Below are positions 51,213 through 60,288 of a DNA stretch of 64,000 nt, one piece after another. The stretch covers positions 62,001-126,000 of the forward strand of contig JAJZIY010000003.1 of assembly GCA_021828475.1 (NCBI GenBank), written 5' to 3'. Positions within the stretch are counted from its first letter, which is position 1. Every line of letters begins with the position of its first letter. The notes under the pieces are model-generated. The model was not told the origin of the DNA, searched no databases, and saw only the letters and a program-made list of their open reading frames with translations. The position numbers and the translations under genes are program-made. The stretch comes from Actinomycetes bacterium (lineage in GTDB: Bacteria; Actinomycetota; Acidimicrobiia; Acidimicrobiales; Palsa-688).

Positions 51213-52325
51213 CTAACGGGCAGCGCGCCGGCGCGCGCCGGCCCGGCTCTGCCGACCTGGACCTGGACCTGGACCTGAACCTGGGAGTGTGGAACGCGGA
51301 GCGGAGCTTGCTCTTATATTGAGCGAGGTGGGCAACACGACCGTCCTCGGAGCACCCGCGTACCCGCCGATCCGGTGCAGGAGCAGGCGGGCGCTCTCGT
51401 GGCCGATCTCGTATGCCGGCTGGCTCACCGTGCTCAGAGCCGTCCGCAGCAAGGGTGCCCACGGGACCTCGTCGTAACCGACCACGGCCAAATCCCCGGG
51501 CACCGACAGCCCGGCCTCCTCGACCGCTTGCAGCGCGCCTGCCGTCATCCGGTTGTTGGCCACGAACACGGCATCCGGACGCGGCCGCGCCGAGAGTAGT
51601 TCGCGCATCGCCAGCAGGCCACCTTCCTCGCGGAAGTCGGCCGAGCGTGTCAAGGCCACATCCGGCACGACAGCGCAGGCTTCCAGGGCGGCCCGGTAGC
51701 CGAGCAGCCGTTCTGATGCAGTGCTGGTGGTCAGGGGTCCCGTGATGCAGGCGATCCTCCGGTAACCGTTGGCCAGCAGGTGCCCGACTGCGTCGCTGGC
51801 CGCCAAGACGTTGTCCGTTATGACCGTGTCTGCCTGCCGGCCCGGAAGTCGCCGGTCCGCCAGCACGACCTTTATGCCCGCCTCGAGCACCGGCGTCAGG
51901 TCCGTCCCGGGCCCCGATGGAGTCAGGACGACGCCGGCTACGTTCTCCGCTGCGGCCAGCTGGAGGTAGCCGGCCTCCTTGCCCCCGTCCTCGTCTGCGT
52001 TGCAGAGGAACATGGAGTAGCCGGCTTCGTAGGCCACGTCCTCGACGCCCCTGACGACGTCAGCAAAGAAGGGCCCTGTGCGTATGTCCGAGATAACCAA
52101 GGCCCATACACGGTTGTGGCGGAGCCGGAGGCTGCGCGCCACGCGGTTGGGGGAATAGTTGAGCTCTTTTACCGCCTGCCCCACCCTGGCGACCAGATCG
52201 GAGCCGACGCTGGTATTGCCATTGAGCACGCGAGAGACCGTCGCAGTGGAGACCCCGGCCCGGCGCGCCACGTCGAAGATGCTGGCTACACCGGCCCTGC
52301 TGGAGTTGGCCTTGGCTGGTGGCAC
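51213..52325 (-). CDS. LacI-family transcriptional repressor C
   Basis: About 370 residues from GTG 52325; TTG 52394 is the alternative and would add 23 residues. The headpiece is VASIFDVARRAGVSTATVSR followed by VLNGNTSVGSDLVARV. The sensor domain shares long identical stretches with LacI-B (for example ISDIRTGPFFADVVRGVED, MFLCNADED, NNRMTAGAL, WAPLLRTALSTVSQPAY). It ends in a Gly/Pro/Arg-rich tail (GSGPGPGPGRQSRAGARRRAAR region). It is convergent with the PfkB-GatZ gene, six bases apart. It probably regulates the sugar island together with LacI-B, binding the CG-centred palindromes found here. Confidence 0.9.
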   Translation of the reverse strand: MPPAKANSSRAGVASIFDVARRAGVSTATVSRVLNGNTSVGSDLVARVGQAVKELNYSPNRVARSLRLRHNRVWALVISDIRTGPFFADVVRGVEDVAYEAGYSMFLCNADEDGGKEAGYLQLAAAENVAGVVLTPSGPGTDLTPVLEAGIKVVLADRRLPGRQADTVITDNVLAASDAVGHLLANGYRRIACITGPLTTSTASERLLGYRAALEACAVVPDVALTRSADFREEGGLLAMRELLSARPRPDAVFVANNRMTAGALQAVEEAGLSVPGDLAVVGYDEVPWAPLLRTALSTVSQPAYEIGHESARLLLHRIGGYAGAPRTVVLPTSLNIRASSAPRSTLPGSGPGPGPGRQSRAGARRRAAR

Positions 52326-52620
52326 GTTGGCGACCTTGGTCCAGACGAGCTCCGGACGGAGCTCGCGACCGATCCTACCGACCCCGCGCGGCAACGATTT
52401 CTAGATCCAGCCCAGGCAGCCGCATCCCGGCGACCGCTCCTGCGCCGGACCGGCACAGTCCGGCCCGGTCCCGCCGGCGGTCCGTAAGGCCAACGCCACC
52501 GGACGCACCTTCCACCGGGTGACAACGGGCAGCATGCTGTCGGCCCGCCGTCGATAAAGACCCACTGGGCCTGCGCTCACCAGAACACTCCTGACAGCTC
52601 TTCGCGATGGACGTCACAGT

Positions 52621-52636
52621 GAGATAACGTTATCTC
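52621..52636 (-). promoter_or_regulatory. perfect 16-bp LacI-type operator
   Basis: GAGATAACGTTATCTC is a perfect 16-bp palindrome with the AACGTT centre typical of LacI-family operators. It lies in the 300-bp gap upstream of lacI-C and just below the ilvD terminator. The likely function is autoregulation of lacI-C through a promoter placed here with a leader of 220-300 nt. No protein-coding gene is convincing in 52395-52620. Confidence 0.65.
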
Positions 52637-52638
52637 TG

Positions 52639-52679
52639 CGAGGGCCGGACCGGGCTGTCCCCCTGCGGCCCGGCCCTCG
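52639..52679 (-). terminator. ilvD terminator hairpin
   Basis: A perfect 10-bp stem (CGAGGGCCGG at 52639-52648 paired with 52670-52679) with a GC-rich 21-nt loop that can extend the pairing. It starts 20 bases after the ilvD stop on the minus strand. No T-tract is present. Confidence 0.65.
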
Positions 52680-52698
52680 TCCGCCAGGGGTCGCTCTG

Positions 52699-54534
52699 CT
52701 ACGGGACCAGCCGGGCGGCTCCGCGGTCGGCCGACTGGGCCAGGGCGGCGTAAGCACGTAGCGCAGGCGACACCGCCCGCCGGCGTTTGGCCGGCAGCCA
52801 ACCGGCCGTGTCCCGCCGGCCCCGGCGCTCGGCGAGGACGTCCTCCGGCACCTCCAGGCTGATCGACCGGGCCGGGATGTCGATTGCCACGACGTCACCG
52901 TCCTCGACGAGCCCGATGAGGCCGCCGGCAGCCGCCTCGGGCGACACGTGGCCAATGGACAGCCCGCTGGTGCCACCCGAGAAGCGCCCGTCGGTGACAA
53001 GAGCGCAGTGCGGGCCCAGTCCTCGGCCCTTCAGGAAGCTGGTCGGGTAAAGCATCTCCTGCATGCCCGGGCCACCCCGCGGTCCCTCGTAGCGCACGAC
53101 GACGACGTCGCCGGCATGCACCTCCCCGGCCAGGATGGCGTCGACGGCCTCCTCCTGGCTCTCGGTTACGCGCGCCGGGCCGCGGAAGCTCAGCTGGTCG
53201 TCCGGGACCCCGGCCGTCTTGACGACGCACCCGTCGGGAGCGAGATTGCCCCTGAGCACGGCCAGGCCACCGTCGGTACTGTAGGGCCTCTCGGCCGAGC
53301 GGATGCACCCGGACTTGGCATCCAGGTCGAGGCTGTCCCACCGGGCACTCGACGAGAAGGCCTCGGTCGTGCGCACCCCGCCCGGCGCGGCCGAGAAGAG
53401 ATCCACCGCCCGCTGCGACCGGGTCTCCGAACGGATGTCCCACTCACCGAGCCAGTCGTCGAGGCTGCGCGAATGCACCGAACGGACGTCGCTCTCCAAC
53501 AGGCCGGCTCGGGCCAGCTCGCCCATGAGCGCCGGGATACCACCGGCCCGGTGGACATCCTCCATGTGGTAGCTCGAGCTCGGGGCCACCTTGCAGAGGC
53601 AGGGCGTGTTGCGGCTCAGCCGGTCGATGTCGTCCAAGTCGAACTCGACGCCTGCCTCCTGTGCGGCAGCCAACAGGTGCAGCACGGTGTTGGTCGAGCC
53701 ACCCATGGCGATGTCGACGGTCATGGCGTTGGTGAAGGCAGCATGGCCGGCGATCGTGCGGGGCAGGGCCGAGACATCGTCTTGCTGGTACCAGCGCCGG
53801 GCCAGGTCGACCACCAGCCGGCCGGCCTCCAGGAAGAGATCCCGGCGCACGGAACTGGTGGCCAGGGTGGAGCCGTTGCCCGGCAGCGACAACCCGAGAG
53901 CCTCGGTGAGGCAGTTCATGGAGTTGGCGGTGAACATGCCCGAACACGACCCGCAGGTCGGGCAGGCGGACCGCTCGATGCTGCCCAGCTCCTCGTCGGA
54001 CACGGAGCTGTCGGCCGAGGCCGTCATGGCCGTGATCAGGTCGATGCCTGCGCGGGCCACACCGTCGCGCACGACGGCCTTACCTGCCTCCATCGGGCCG
54101 CCGCTCACGAACACGGTCGGGATGTTGAGCCGCAGGGAGGCCAGGAGCATCCCCGGGGTGATCTTGTCGCAGTTGCTTATGCACACCAGCGCGTCCGCTT
54201 GGTGGGCCTGGACCATGTACTCGATGGAGTCAGCGATGAGCTCCCTGCTCGGCAGCGAGTACAGCATCCCTCCGTGGCCCATTGCGATGCCGTCGTCGAC
54301 GGCGATCGTGTTGAACTCCCGGCCGACGCCCCCGGCGGACGCCACCGCCCCGGCAACGAGGGCACCCATGTCCCTCAAGTGGACGTGGCCGGGCACGAAC
54401 TGGGTGAAACTGTTGGCGATGGCGACGATCGGCTTGCCGAAGTCCTCGTCCGTCATGCCCGTTGCCCGCCAGAGGGCTCGGGCACCGGCCATGTTGCGGC
54501 CGTGGGTCGTGGTCCGGGAGCGCAGCGCAGGCAT
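52699..54534 (-). CDS. ilvD: dihydroxy-acid dehydratase
   Basis: 611 residues from ATG 54534. It is the Fe-S dehydratase of valine, isoleucine and leucine synthesis, converting 2,3-dihydroxy-3-methylbutanoate to the 2-oxo acid. The sequence follows the long enterobacterial form closely: [20 protein letters not shown] at the start, [36 protein letters not shown], the cluster cysteines in [12 protein letters not shown] and [11 protein letters not shown], then [19 protein letters not shown] and [20 protein letters not shown]. The closeness to IlvD proper argues against a sugar-acid dehydratase, although it neighbours the sugar island. A -10 element six bases before the ATG suggests a leaderless message. 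Confidence 0.96.
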   Translation of the reverse strand: MPALRSRTTTHGRNMAGARALWRATGMTDEDFGKPIVAIANSFTQFVPGHVHLRDMGALVAGAVASAGGVGREFNTIAVDDGIAMGHGGMLYSLPSRELIADSIEYMVQAHQADALVCISNCDKITPGMLLASLRLNIPTVFVSGGPMEAGKAVVRDGVARAGIDLITAMTASADSSVSDEELGSIERSACPTCGSCSGMFTANSMNCLTEALGLSLPGNGSTLATSSVRRDLFLEAGRLVVDLARRWYQQDDVSALPRTIAGHAAFTNAMTVDIAMGGSTNTVLHLLAAAQEAGVEFDLDDIDRLSRNTPCLCKVAPSSSYHMEDVHRAGGIPALMGELARAGLLESDVRSVHSRSLDDWLGEWDIRSETRSQRAVDLFSAAPGGVRTTEAFSSSARWDSLDLDAKSGCIRSAERPYSTDGGLAVLRGNLAPDGCVVKTAGVPDDQLSFRGPARVTESQEEAVDAILAGEVHAGDVVVVRYEGPRGGPGMQEMLYPTSFLKGRGLGPHCALVTDGRFSGGTSGLSIGHVSPEAAAGGLIGLVEDGDVVAIDIPARSISLEVPEDVLAERRGRRDTAGWLPAKRRRAVSPALRAYAALAQSADRGAARLVP

Positions 54535-54538
54535 ACCC

Positions 54539-54891
54539 TCAATCTAGGTTGCCCGGCGGTGGACCACCGCAAAGCCACCGACAGGCAGCTGCACCCAGCG
54601 CCACGGGCCAGCCGCGGCCCGGCACCAGCGTCGGCCATCCTGGGGCGGTGTGTGCGCCGTCCTTGCGGCCGCAGCCCTCATACCGGTAGAGCCGCCTCCC
54701 GTCACCGCTGAGCACGACGAACGAGGGGTTCCGGGCCCTGGCCAGGACCCGGGGAGGGCTGACGGTGTCCCCTACCAGCGAGCAGCCGAGGATGCCCTCC
54801 GCCCGACCGTCGACATGGGGAGGCGCTCGGTGTGGGTGCCGACGACGAGATGCCGGGGCTCGGCCGGTCCGGCGGTTGCAGGCCGGCTCAT
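54539..54891 (-). pseudogene. frameshifted remnant of a beta-propeller lactonase
   Basis: An ATG at 54891, with GGAG upstream and 11 bp after the TPR gene stop, opens MSRPATAGPAEPRHLVVGTH followed by TERLP, then the frame ends at a stop near 54776. Shifting one base at the CCCC run (54817-54820) continues with HVDGRAEGILGC, then VLARARNPSFVVLSGDGRRL. Together this reads like the first blade of a 6-phosphogluconolactonase-type seven-bladed propeller protein. Those proteins have about 350 residues; only about 70 recognisable ones remain before sequence I cannot assign, which runs into the ilvD promoter. It is a truncated and frameshifted gene, formerly last in the LuxR-TPR operon. The base loss could be a sequencing error, but the missing C-terminal three quarters could not. 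Confidence 0.6.
54541..54546 (-). promoter_or_regulatory. -10 element of ilvD, probable leaderless start
   Basis: On the minus strand TAGATT ends six bases before the ilvD ATG, placing the transcription start at or next to the start codon. The GAGGG between them would be too close to act as a ribosome-binding site. Confidence 0.45.
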
Positions 54892-54902
54892 GCTCCGACC
54901 GA

Positions 54903-56360
54903 TCAACGCGCGACAGCCAAGCCGAGCTGTGCGTAGACGCCGAGCGCCTCTGCGGCCGCTGCCCCACCCATGGCCAAGGCGGTGCGCGCCGCCTGGTACC
55001 TGGCCCCGCACCGGTCGAACAGAGCGAGGGCCTCCTGGTTGCGCCCCTTGGCGCGGGCCAGCACGGCGGCCGAGTAGGCGCCCCCGTCGGCCGATGCTTC
55101 CGCATCGGCAAATGCGACCTGGCCCAGCGCCTCGGCTCGCACCGCCCCGTACCATCCCCGCCACTGCGATGTCAGGGGCTCAGACGGGTCGGCCATCAGA
55201 GCGGCAGCCTCGTCTCGGCGCCCGTGGTGCAGGAGCACGTCGGCTCGCGTCATCTTTACGAAGAACTCCTTGCCTGGCCGGGCTCCGGCCACGGCTTGGG
55301 CCTGCTCCCACCAGGTCGCCTCTGCCGCGTGGTCGCCGCGGTAACCACAGATGGCGGCTGCACAGCACAGCGCCCTGAGCAGCATGCCGGCGCCGGTGCC
55401 TGGGCGCTGGAGAGCGTCGGCGAAGGCACCGGAGACCTGCTGGAGGCACTCGTCGAACTGCCCCCGGAAGAAAAGCAGGGGAGCGAGCTGGGTAGCTCCC
55501 CCGAAAATGATGCCACGACCGCGACCCAGCTCGTCGAGCACGCGCCCTGAGGCCAGCGCCTCGTCGAAACGGCCGAGCAGGCAGGCGATCTCGCACGACA
55601 TGTACATGGCGTCGTACCTCTCCAGGAACTGACGGGGCTGGCGCGCGTCGAAGCCATCGGTGATGCTGACCCTTTCGGACAGGGCGTCGAGCGCCGTGGC
55701 CATGTCAAGGCGGCGCAGGGCCACGCAGCACCAGGCATCCAGGGCGCTGGACAGCATGGCGACGTCGCCACAACGGCGCGCCCCTTCGAGCGCCTTCCCG
55801 GCGTCGGCACAAACCTCGCTCGGGTCCCGCCCGTCGCAGCCCACGCGCCAGCTCCGGGCCAGCAGTGCCCGGGCGAGCGAGCACGGGTCGCCGGCCGCCT
55901 CGGCCGCCAGCCACGTGCGCTCGAGCAGGGCGCCGGCCGCCAAGGCATCGCACCCGCTGTCCGCGTAGCAACCAAAACGGCCCTGCAGCTCCATCAGCCC
56001 CGACGTGGCGTAGGCCTCGGCGGCCGGTTCCCCGGCCGCGACCGCCAGGTCGGCGGCCAACTCGAACAGGGCCGCGGCGCGGGTGCCATGGGACCGGCTC
56101 CAGGCCAGGTCCGCACCGCGCAGAGCGAGGTCGGGCTCCTTCGAGGCGAGAGCGGCCGCCTCGTAGAGCGTCTCGGCGTCGGCCCAGTGCCCGTGGCCGA
56201 CCTCTTCCCACGCCTGGGCCAGGCCCACGGCCAGATCCGTGAACTCCGGCCGCCCCAACTCCCTGGCCGCCTCCACAGCGGCCGCAAGGTCGTGCTCGTC
56301 ACCTCTCTCCAGGCCCTCGGTCACCGCCTGGAGCGCCCAGTCCACCAGGCGGCCTTTCAC
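54903..56360 (-). CDS. TPR-like helical repeat protein, partner of the LuxR/NB-ARC regulator
   Basis: 485 residues, Ala-rich and all-helical, with repeated TPR-like helix pairs (for example [41 protein letters not shown] and [14 protein letters not shown]). It has no DNA-binding, signal or membrane segment. Its ATG lies in the stop codon of the upstream LuxR-type gene (ATGA), so both are translated together. In single-chain LAL/SARP regulators an NB-ARC ATPase is followed by TPRs in the same protein, so this gene looks like the sensor half of such a regulator, encoded separately. The lactonase remnant follows after 11 bp. Confidence 0.8.
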   Translation of the reverse strand: MKGRLVDWALQAVTEGLERGDEHDLAAAVEAARELGRPEFTDLAVGLAQAWEEVGHGHWADAETLYEAAALASKEPDLALRGADLAWSRSHGTRAAALFELAADLAVAAGEPAAEAYATSGLMELQGRFGCYADSGCDALAAGALLERTWLAAEAAGDPCSLARALLARSWRVGCDGRDPSEVCADAGKALEGARRCGDVAMLSSALDAWCCVALRRLDMATALDALSERVSITDGFDARQPRQFLERYDAMYMSCEIACLLGRFDEALASGRVLDELGRGRGIIFGGATQLAPLLFFRGQFDECLQQVSGAFADALQRPGTGAGMLLRALCCAAAICGYRGDHAAEATWWEQAQAVAGARPGKEFFVKMTRADVLLHHGRRDEAAALMADPSEPLTSQWRGWYGAVRAEALGQVAFADAEASADGGAYSAAVLARAKGRNQEALALFDRCGARYQAARTALAMGGAAAAEALGVYAQLGLAVAR

Positions 56361-57529
56361 ATGGTCCTGCCCCCCTCCGCCCGCAACCGCTCCGACGCGT
56401 CAGCGCGGACGAGCACCAGCTGGCGGTAGCGGTCGCCGACGCGCACCAGCAGCGAGGCGTCGACCAGGCGGGCCACGGCGGCCGCCACCCGGGCCCGCTC
56501 CGCTGCAGGCAGGAGCGCCTCGGCGACACCCAGCCGGAAGGGCCCCGGCAGCACGCTCACGACCCGGTAGATCTCCTGCTCGTCGGCCGAGAGCAGCTGG
56601 TAGCTCCAACCCAGCGTGGCCCGCAGGCTGCGGTGGCGGTCCTGGGAGCGCTCGCCGGATCCCAACAGGTCGAGGGCCTGGTCCAAGCGGGCGCTCATGT
56701 CGGCAAAGCTGAGCGCGCTCAGGCGGGCTGCCGCCAGCTCGATGACCAGCGGCAGCCCTTCGAGCCGCCGGCACAGTTCGAGCACCTGGCCCCAATCGAG
56801 GTCGGGCCCGTAACCCCCGACCGCCTGGCGGGCACGCTCGACGAACAGCCGGGCTGCCACCTCCGGTGGCAAGGGGCTCACCGGCAACACCCGCTCGCCC
56901 GGGAGGCCCATGCGCTCCCGGCTGGTCACGACGACGAGGTTGAGGGTCGACGCCAGGACACGGCTCACCACGGCAGCCGCCCCCTCGAGGACGTGCTCGC
57001 AGTTGTCCAGCACGAGAGTTGCGCCTGCCGCCGAGAGCTGGGTCGTCACTGCCTTCAGCGCGCTCGCCCCCGGCTCGACCATGCCAAGGGCGCCGGCCAC
57101 GGCCCTCGCCACTGCCTCCTCGTCGCTGCCGGGCGGCAGCGCCGTCAGGTCCACGAAGGCCACCTGGCGCTCCTGCATGGCCCGCAGGAGCAGGCGCGTC
57201 TTGCCTACCCCACCCGGACCGACGAGGGAGACGAGGCGCTGGCGGGACAGGGCCGCCGCCAGCTCGCCGATCTCGTCCTCCCTGCCGACGAACGAGGTCG
57301 GTGGCTCCGGTGGCCGGTGCAGCTGGAGCGCCTCGGTGGCCGCACGCTGGCGCGCCCGGGCGGCCAGGGCGCGGCGGTCCGCCAGGCCGAGCTTGTGCAG
57401 CAGGGCCGAGACATGGCTCTCCACGGTGCGCTCGGATATGAAAAGGCGTTGAGCGATCTCGGCGTTGGTGAGGTGCTCACCGAGCAGGCCGAGGACTTCG
57501 GTCTCGCGCCGCGAAGGCTCCAGTTGCAT
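56357..57529 (-). CDS. LuxR-type HTH regulator with NB-ARC ATPase domain
   Basis: 390 residues from ATG 57529. Residues 4-65 are a LuxR/GerE helix-turn-helix ([20 protein letters not shown], then [20 protein letters not shown]). An NB-ARC/AAA module follows from about residue 80: [11 protein letters not shown], Walker A GPGGVGKT (104-111), Walker [25 protein letters not shown], and [18 protein letters not shown] with the GLPL motif. The usual order in large LuxR regulators is ATPase first and HTH last; here the HTH is N-terminal. The TPR sensor part is encoded by the overlapping next gene. The signal and target genes are unknown. Confidence 0.88.
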   Translation of the reverse strand: MQLEPSRRETEVLGLLGEHLTNAEIAQRLFISERTVESHVSALLHKLGLADRRALAARARQRAATEALQLHRPPEPPTSFVGREDEIGELAAALSRQRLVSLVGPGGVGKTRLLLRAMQERQVAFVDLTALPPGSDEEAVARAVAGALGMVEPGASALKAVTTQLSAAGATLVLDNCEHVLEGAAAVVSRVLASTLNLVVVTSRERMGLPGERVLPVSPLPPEVAARLFVERARQAVGGYGPDLDWGQVLELCRRLEGLPLVIELAAARLSALSFADMSARLDQALDLLGSGERSQDRHRSLRATLGWSYQLLSADEQEIYRVVSVLPGPFRLGVAEALLPAAERARVAAAVARLVDASLLVRVGDRYRQLVLVRADASERLRAEGGRTM

Positions 57530-57720
57530 GAGCCCATCTTGACCGTTCCGTCGCTCTCGCTCATCCGTTTACGAGGCAGCCGTACAGCCTCCGTACCGGG
57601 CCCGTGCCGGCTGCGTGCCGGGCATGCGCCGGCCACTTACAAGGCTCGGCCGACCGCCCCCCAGGCTGGTGCTACCAAACCTGCCGGGCAGAGGCCCGGC
57701 CGTCGGAAAGGAGCACCACG

Positions 57721-57918
57721 ATGCACCCGTCAGTGGCCGAACAAGTCGCAAGTGCGCACGTCAGAGACTTGCTGGCGCGCCCACAGCACAGCCGGCGGCC
57801 CCGCCGTGAGCGTAAATGGCCCAATGCGGCCTCCCGCCTGCTCTCTACGCCGGCACGCTTCAGGCGGCGCACGCAGGTGCTGACCGGGGGCTCACCGGCC
57901 GCCGAGCGGCCGGCCTGA
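57721..57918 (+). CDS. small basic protein, actinobacterial type
   Basis: 65 residues from ATG 57721 with AAAGGAG at the right distance. The sequence begins MHPSVAEQVASAHVRDLLA, an amphipathic helix, followed by an Arg-rich stretch (RRPRRERKW). Short proteins starting with a similar helix are common beside regulators in actinobacteria and have no known function. It is divergent from the LuxR-type gene, 191 bp away, and precedes the MFS gene by 185 bp. The following gap contains a short direct repeat (CAGCAGGCCT twice at 57920-57941) and no gene. Confidence 0.6.
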   Translation: MHPSVAEQVASAHVRDLLARPQHSRRPRRERKWPNAASRLLSTPARFRRRTQVLTGGSPAAERPA

Positions 57919-58103
57919 CAGCAGGCCTCACAGCAGGCCTGGGGCACACCCGTCGAGGGCGGGGGACTGCGCAGTCCGCCACCCTGCGACGACCACCAAA
58001 GACCGGGCGGCCGCCGGGCCGGGGACGCCGGCCCGCGCCAGCCGGCGTGCGGGCACCGGCCACCGGTGGCCGACGGCGCCTCCCCTAGGCTTGGCGGCGC
58101 AAC

Positions 58104-59384
58104 ATGTTGAGCGCCCTACGCCCACTCCAGCACCGCAACTTCGCCCTCCTCTGGAGTGCCGCCCTGTTGTCGAACGTCGGCTCCTGGATGCAGACGGTGG
58201 CGGTCGGGGTGCTGGTGACGACCAGGACCGGTCAGCCCGGATGGACGGGCCTGGTGGCAGCCGCAGGGTTCCTGCCCAACGGGTTGCTGTCCCCCCTGGG
58301 GGGTGTCATGGCCGACCGGATGGACCGCCGGCTCTGGCTTTTCCTGACCACGGCGGGCGAGACGGCGTTCGCCACCTTCCTCACAGTGCTGGCCGCCACC
58401 GGCAACGCCACACCCGCTGTCGTCACCCTGGTCGTGTTCGGAGGCGGGGCCATGTCGGCGGTCGGGTTCCCCGCCTACCAGGCCATGCTCCCGGACCTGG
58501 TGCCTGCCTCGGAGCTGGGCCCCGCCATATCCCTGTCCTCGGCCCAGTTCAACATGGGCCGCGTCGTGGGGCCTGCCCTGGCCGGCCTGGCCATCGTCGC
58601 CGGCGGCTACTCGTGGGCCTTCGCCATCAACGCCGGCTCCTTCTTCGCCGTGCTTGTCGCCCTCGCCCTGGTCCAGCTGCCCGCTGCCGACCGGCCGCCC
58701 GTCTCGGCGACACTGCTCCGGCGCCTGGTCGAGGGCTGGCGCGCCACCCTGGCCAGCCCGCAGGCGCGCCTGGCCGTAACACTGATCTCCGTCGTCGCCC
58801 TGACTGCATCGCCTTTCATAGCCCTCGTCCCGGCCATGGCCGTCAAGGCCTTCGGGTCCAAGGCCACCGGGACGTCGGTCCTCGTAACCGCCCAGGGCAT
58901 CGGAGCCGTTGCCGGGTCACTGGCCCTCACCCCCCTGGCCCGCCGCTACGGGCGGCGCCAGGTGCTCCTGGCCAGCCTGGTAGCCGTCTGCGTGTTCCTC
59001 GGCACCTACGCGGCGGCGCCCGACCTGTGGCTCGGTGCTGCAGCCCTGTTACTGGTCGGCGCGTCGTACATCGGGATCCTGGCCGGCTGCAACACCATCG
59101 TCCAGATGTACGCTCCGGCAGCACTCCGGGGCCGGATGCTCGGCATCTACATGATGGCCCTGGGCACCCTCTACCCGGTCGGCGCGCTGGTGCAGGGTGC
59201 GATAGCCGACGTGACCGGCATCCGAGCCGTCACGGCAGCCGGCGCCGGCGTCCTACTGCTGGTCCTTGTCGCCGTCCTGCGCCGGATGGTGCCCGCCTCC
59301 CTCGAGGGCCACGGGGGCGCCGGCGTCCTGGCCTCTCCCGGCGTTGTGGCCGCTACGGTACCGGGTGACCCGCCGCCCCCGTGA
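58104..59384 (+). CDS. MFS transporter, EntS-like (MFS_3) family
   Basis: 426 residues from ATG 58104. About ten to twelve membrane helices are visible. The start LRPLQHRNFALLWSAALLSN followed by VGSWMQTVAVGVLV, the loop GGVMADRMDRRLWLF after helix 2, and FPAYQAMLPDLVPASELGPA between helices 4 and 5 are characteristic of the EntS/MFS_3 group of drug and siderophore exporters. Transport would be driven by proton exchange. The substrate is unknown. A TAGGCT hexamer twelve bases before the ATG suggests a very short leader. It is convergent with the fructose-type ABC operon. Confidence 0.9.
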   Translation: MLSALRPLQHRNFALLWSAALLSNVGSWMQTVAVGVLVTTRTGQPGWTGLVAAAGFLPNGLLSPLGGVMADRMDRRLWLFLTTAGETAFATFLTVLAATGNATPAVVTLVVFGGGAMSAVGFPAYQAMLPDLVPASELGPAISLSSAQFNMGRVVGPALAGLAIVAGGYSWAFAINAGSFFAVLVALALVQLPAADRPPVSATLLRRLVEGWRATLASPQARLAVTLISVVALTASPFIALVPAMAVKAFGSKATGTSVLVTAQGIGAVAGSLALTPLARRYGRRQVLLASLVAVCVFLGTYAAAPDLWLGAAALLLVGASYIGILAGCNTIVQMYAPAALRGRMLGIYMMALGTLYPVGALVQGAIADVTGIRAVTAAGAGVLLLVLVAVLRRMVPASLEGHGGAGVLASPGVVAATVPGDPPPP

Positions 59385-59448
59385 GGGAGCGTGCTGCCAC
59401 CCTGTGGCCTGCGGGCCTGCGCCAGAGCGCCGGCCCTGCCGCCGGCCG

Positions 59449-60288
59449 CTAGAGGACCTTGGCACCGGTCATGACGGCGACGGCCTCCTCCATGGAGGTC
59501 TCTGCGGGCCGCACGACACCGGCGCACCGACCAAGGCGCTGTATCTGGACCCGGTCGGCCACTTCGAACACGTGTGGCATGTTGTGGGATATCAGGATCA
59601 CGGGCATGCCGTGGTCCCGCAGGCGCCGGACGAGGTCGAGCACCTGGTTGGACTCCCTCACCCCGAGCGCTGCCGTCGGCTCGTCGAGGACGATGACCTT
59701 GGAGCCGAAGGCGGCCGCCCGGGCCACGGCCACCGCTTGGCGCTGGCCCCCGGAGAGCGTCTCCACGTGCTGGCCCATGTCCTGCAGCGTCGCTATGCCG
59801 AGCCGGGACATCTGCTCGCCGGCCTGCTTGCGCATGGCACGGTGGTCGAGCTTGCGGAAGACCGTGCCCATGAACCCTTTGACCCTGATCTCACGCCCGA
59901 GGAACATGTTGCTGGCTATGTCGAGGGCGGGCGAGACGGCCAAGGTCTGGTAGACGGTCTCGATGCCCGCCAACCGGCTGTCGAGCGGGCTGCGGAAGCT
60001 CACCCTCCGGCCCTCGAGGTAGAGCTCGCCCCGGTCGGGCTGGAGTGCTCCTGTGAGGCATTTGATGAGTGTCGACTTGCCGGCGCCGTTGTCACCGATC
60101 AGGCCCAGCACCTCGCCCTGGTACAGCTGCAGGTCGACCCCGGCCAGCCCCACGACGTGGCCGAAGGCCTTGACCAGGCCCCGGGCCTCTAGCACCGGGG
60201 TGGCTTCGGCGGCAGGCCTGGCACCCTCGGGCTGGGGCCCCTTCGTCGAACTGGTCGCCCCTGGGCCGTTGACGCTGACGGTCGTCAT
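59449..60288 (-). CDS. sugar ABC transporter ATPase, FrcA-like single-domain
   Basis: 279 residues from ATG 60288, whose ATGA overlaps the permease stop. One ABC domain with Walker A GDNGAGKST (65-73), Q-loop in ETVYQTLAV, signature LSGGQRQAVAVARA, Walker B VIVLDEPTAALG and switch ILISHNM. Most RbsA-type subunits carry two ABC domains in about 500 residues; this single domain matches the FrcA (fructose) type. It powers the importer formed with the following permease and binding protein genes, and it is the only sugar ABC ATPase in the window. A Ser/Pro-rich N-terminal extension of about 30 residues precedes the domain. Confidence 0.92.
   Translation of the reverse strand: MTTVSVNGPGATSSTKGPQPEGARPAAEATPVLEARGLVKAFGHVVGLAGVDLQLYQGEVLGLIGDNGAGKSTLIKCLTGALQPDRGELYLEGRRVSFRSPLDSRLAGIETVYQTLAVSPALDIASNMFLGREIRVKGFMGTVFRKLDHRAMRKQAGEQMSRLGIATLQDMGQHVETLSGGQRQAVAVARAAAFGSKVIVLDEPTAALGVRESNQVLDLVRRLRDHGMPVILISHNMPHVFEVADRVQIQRLGRCAGVVRPAETSMEEAVAVMTGAKVL

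Noticed and set aside
52699-54534. Reading the dehydratase as an L-fuconate or other sugar-acid dehydratase of the sugar island
   Set aside because: The full-length pattern and both cysteine motifs match genuine IlvD very closely, so branched-chain amino acid synthesis is the better call.
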